This document shows positions 5,805 through 5,904 of a stretch of 5,904 bases of DNA, piece by piece. Both the position numbers and the translations under genes were made by a program. Position 1 is the first letter of the stretch. Each line of letters begins with the position of its first letter. Source of the stretch: Bacteroidaceae bacterium (lineage in GTDB: Bacteria > Bacteroidota > Bacteroidia > Bacteroidales > Bacteroidaceae); NCBI GenBank assembly GCA_017558165.1, contig JAFYWE010000063.1:1-5904 (forward strand). The letters run 5' to 3'. Below the pieces are notes generated by a model, which saw only the letters and a program-made list of their open reading frames with translations, did not search any database and was not told the origin of the DNA.

Positions 5805-5904
5805 AGCAAAAATAGGGTGTTTTATTATTTTTTGTAGGGCGCGTAGCGGGCTACGTAACCGAGAAAAAGAAGAAAACAGACATTTTTGAATATAAAAAAC
5901 AACG
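5768..5904 (-). mobile_element. MITE-like element, partial (right copy, cut by window end)
   Basis: Begins with the perfect terminal repeat GAAGCTGTTTAAATTT (5768-5783) after a TAA at 5765-5767. Positions 5768-5888 are the reverse complement of 1-121 with two substitutions. The internal palindrome is CGTAGC-GG-GCTACG at 5842-5855. The remaining bases (5889-5904) align loosely with the corresponding interior of the middle copy, so the element continues beyond the window. It lies about 64 bases downstream of the predicted sigma-54 start and therefore within that transcript. Confidence 0.8.

Noticed and set aside
1..5904. A composite transposon or circular plasmid bounded by the end repeats
   Set aside because: The repeats contain no visible transposase, the interior includes a core chromosomal gene (ruvB), and the end repeats are inverted rather than direct, so the window cannot be closed into a circle through them.

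Overview
The window looks like chromosomal DNA from a member of the Bacteroidales (phylum Bacteroidota). The RuvB protein is typical of that order, start codons lack Shine-Dalgarno sequences, several promoters carry the Bacteroidetes -7 consensus TAnnTTTG, and the tripartite hybrid kinase has the long periplasmic sensor common there. Genus cannot be fixed from the sequence.

Layout, left to right. Positions 1-121 are the end of a small inverted-repeat element that abuts the stop codon of ruvB (minus strand, 122-1141). Upstream of ruvB, on the same strand, is a 32-codon single-membrane-segment ORF (1220-1318), and each of the two has a -7-type promoter element. The plus-strand half begins with a promoter-like -7 box (1455-1462), followed at once by a complete 189-bp MITE-like element (1471-1659) and then a hybrid histidine kinase (1673-4090, HisKA-HATPase-REC-Hpt). 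A 130-bp spacer holding a degenerate palindromic repeat separates it from an NtrC-type sigma-54 response regulator (4221-5552).

The 216 bases after the regulator are unusually dense. They hold an array of TTCCACA-like half-sites phased at about one helical turn (5555-5621), an intrinsic terminator (5637-5678) and a near-consensus sigma-54 promoter (5677-5693) that overlaps the terminator T-tract and points out of the window. At 5768 a second, nearly identical copy of the left-end element begins in inverted orientation and runs past the window end.

How it fits together (inference): kinase and regulator form a four-step phosphorelay, H345 to D627 to H749 in the kinase and then D53 in the regulator. 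The regulator would bind the half-site array as an enhancer and fire the sigma-54 promoter just downstream. The target of that promoter is either broken by, or lies beyond, the right-hand element. The three elements share a 16-bp terminal sequence and a TAA target. They have inserted at the ruvB stop codon, in the kinase 5' leader and in the sigma-54 transcript, so each sits where it could change expression without breaking the three main genes.
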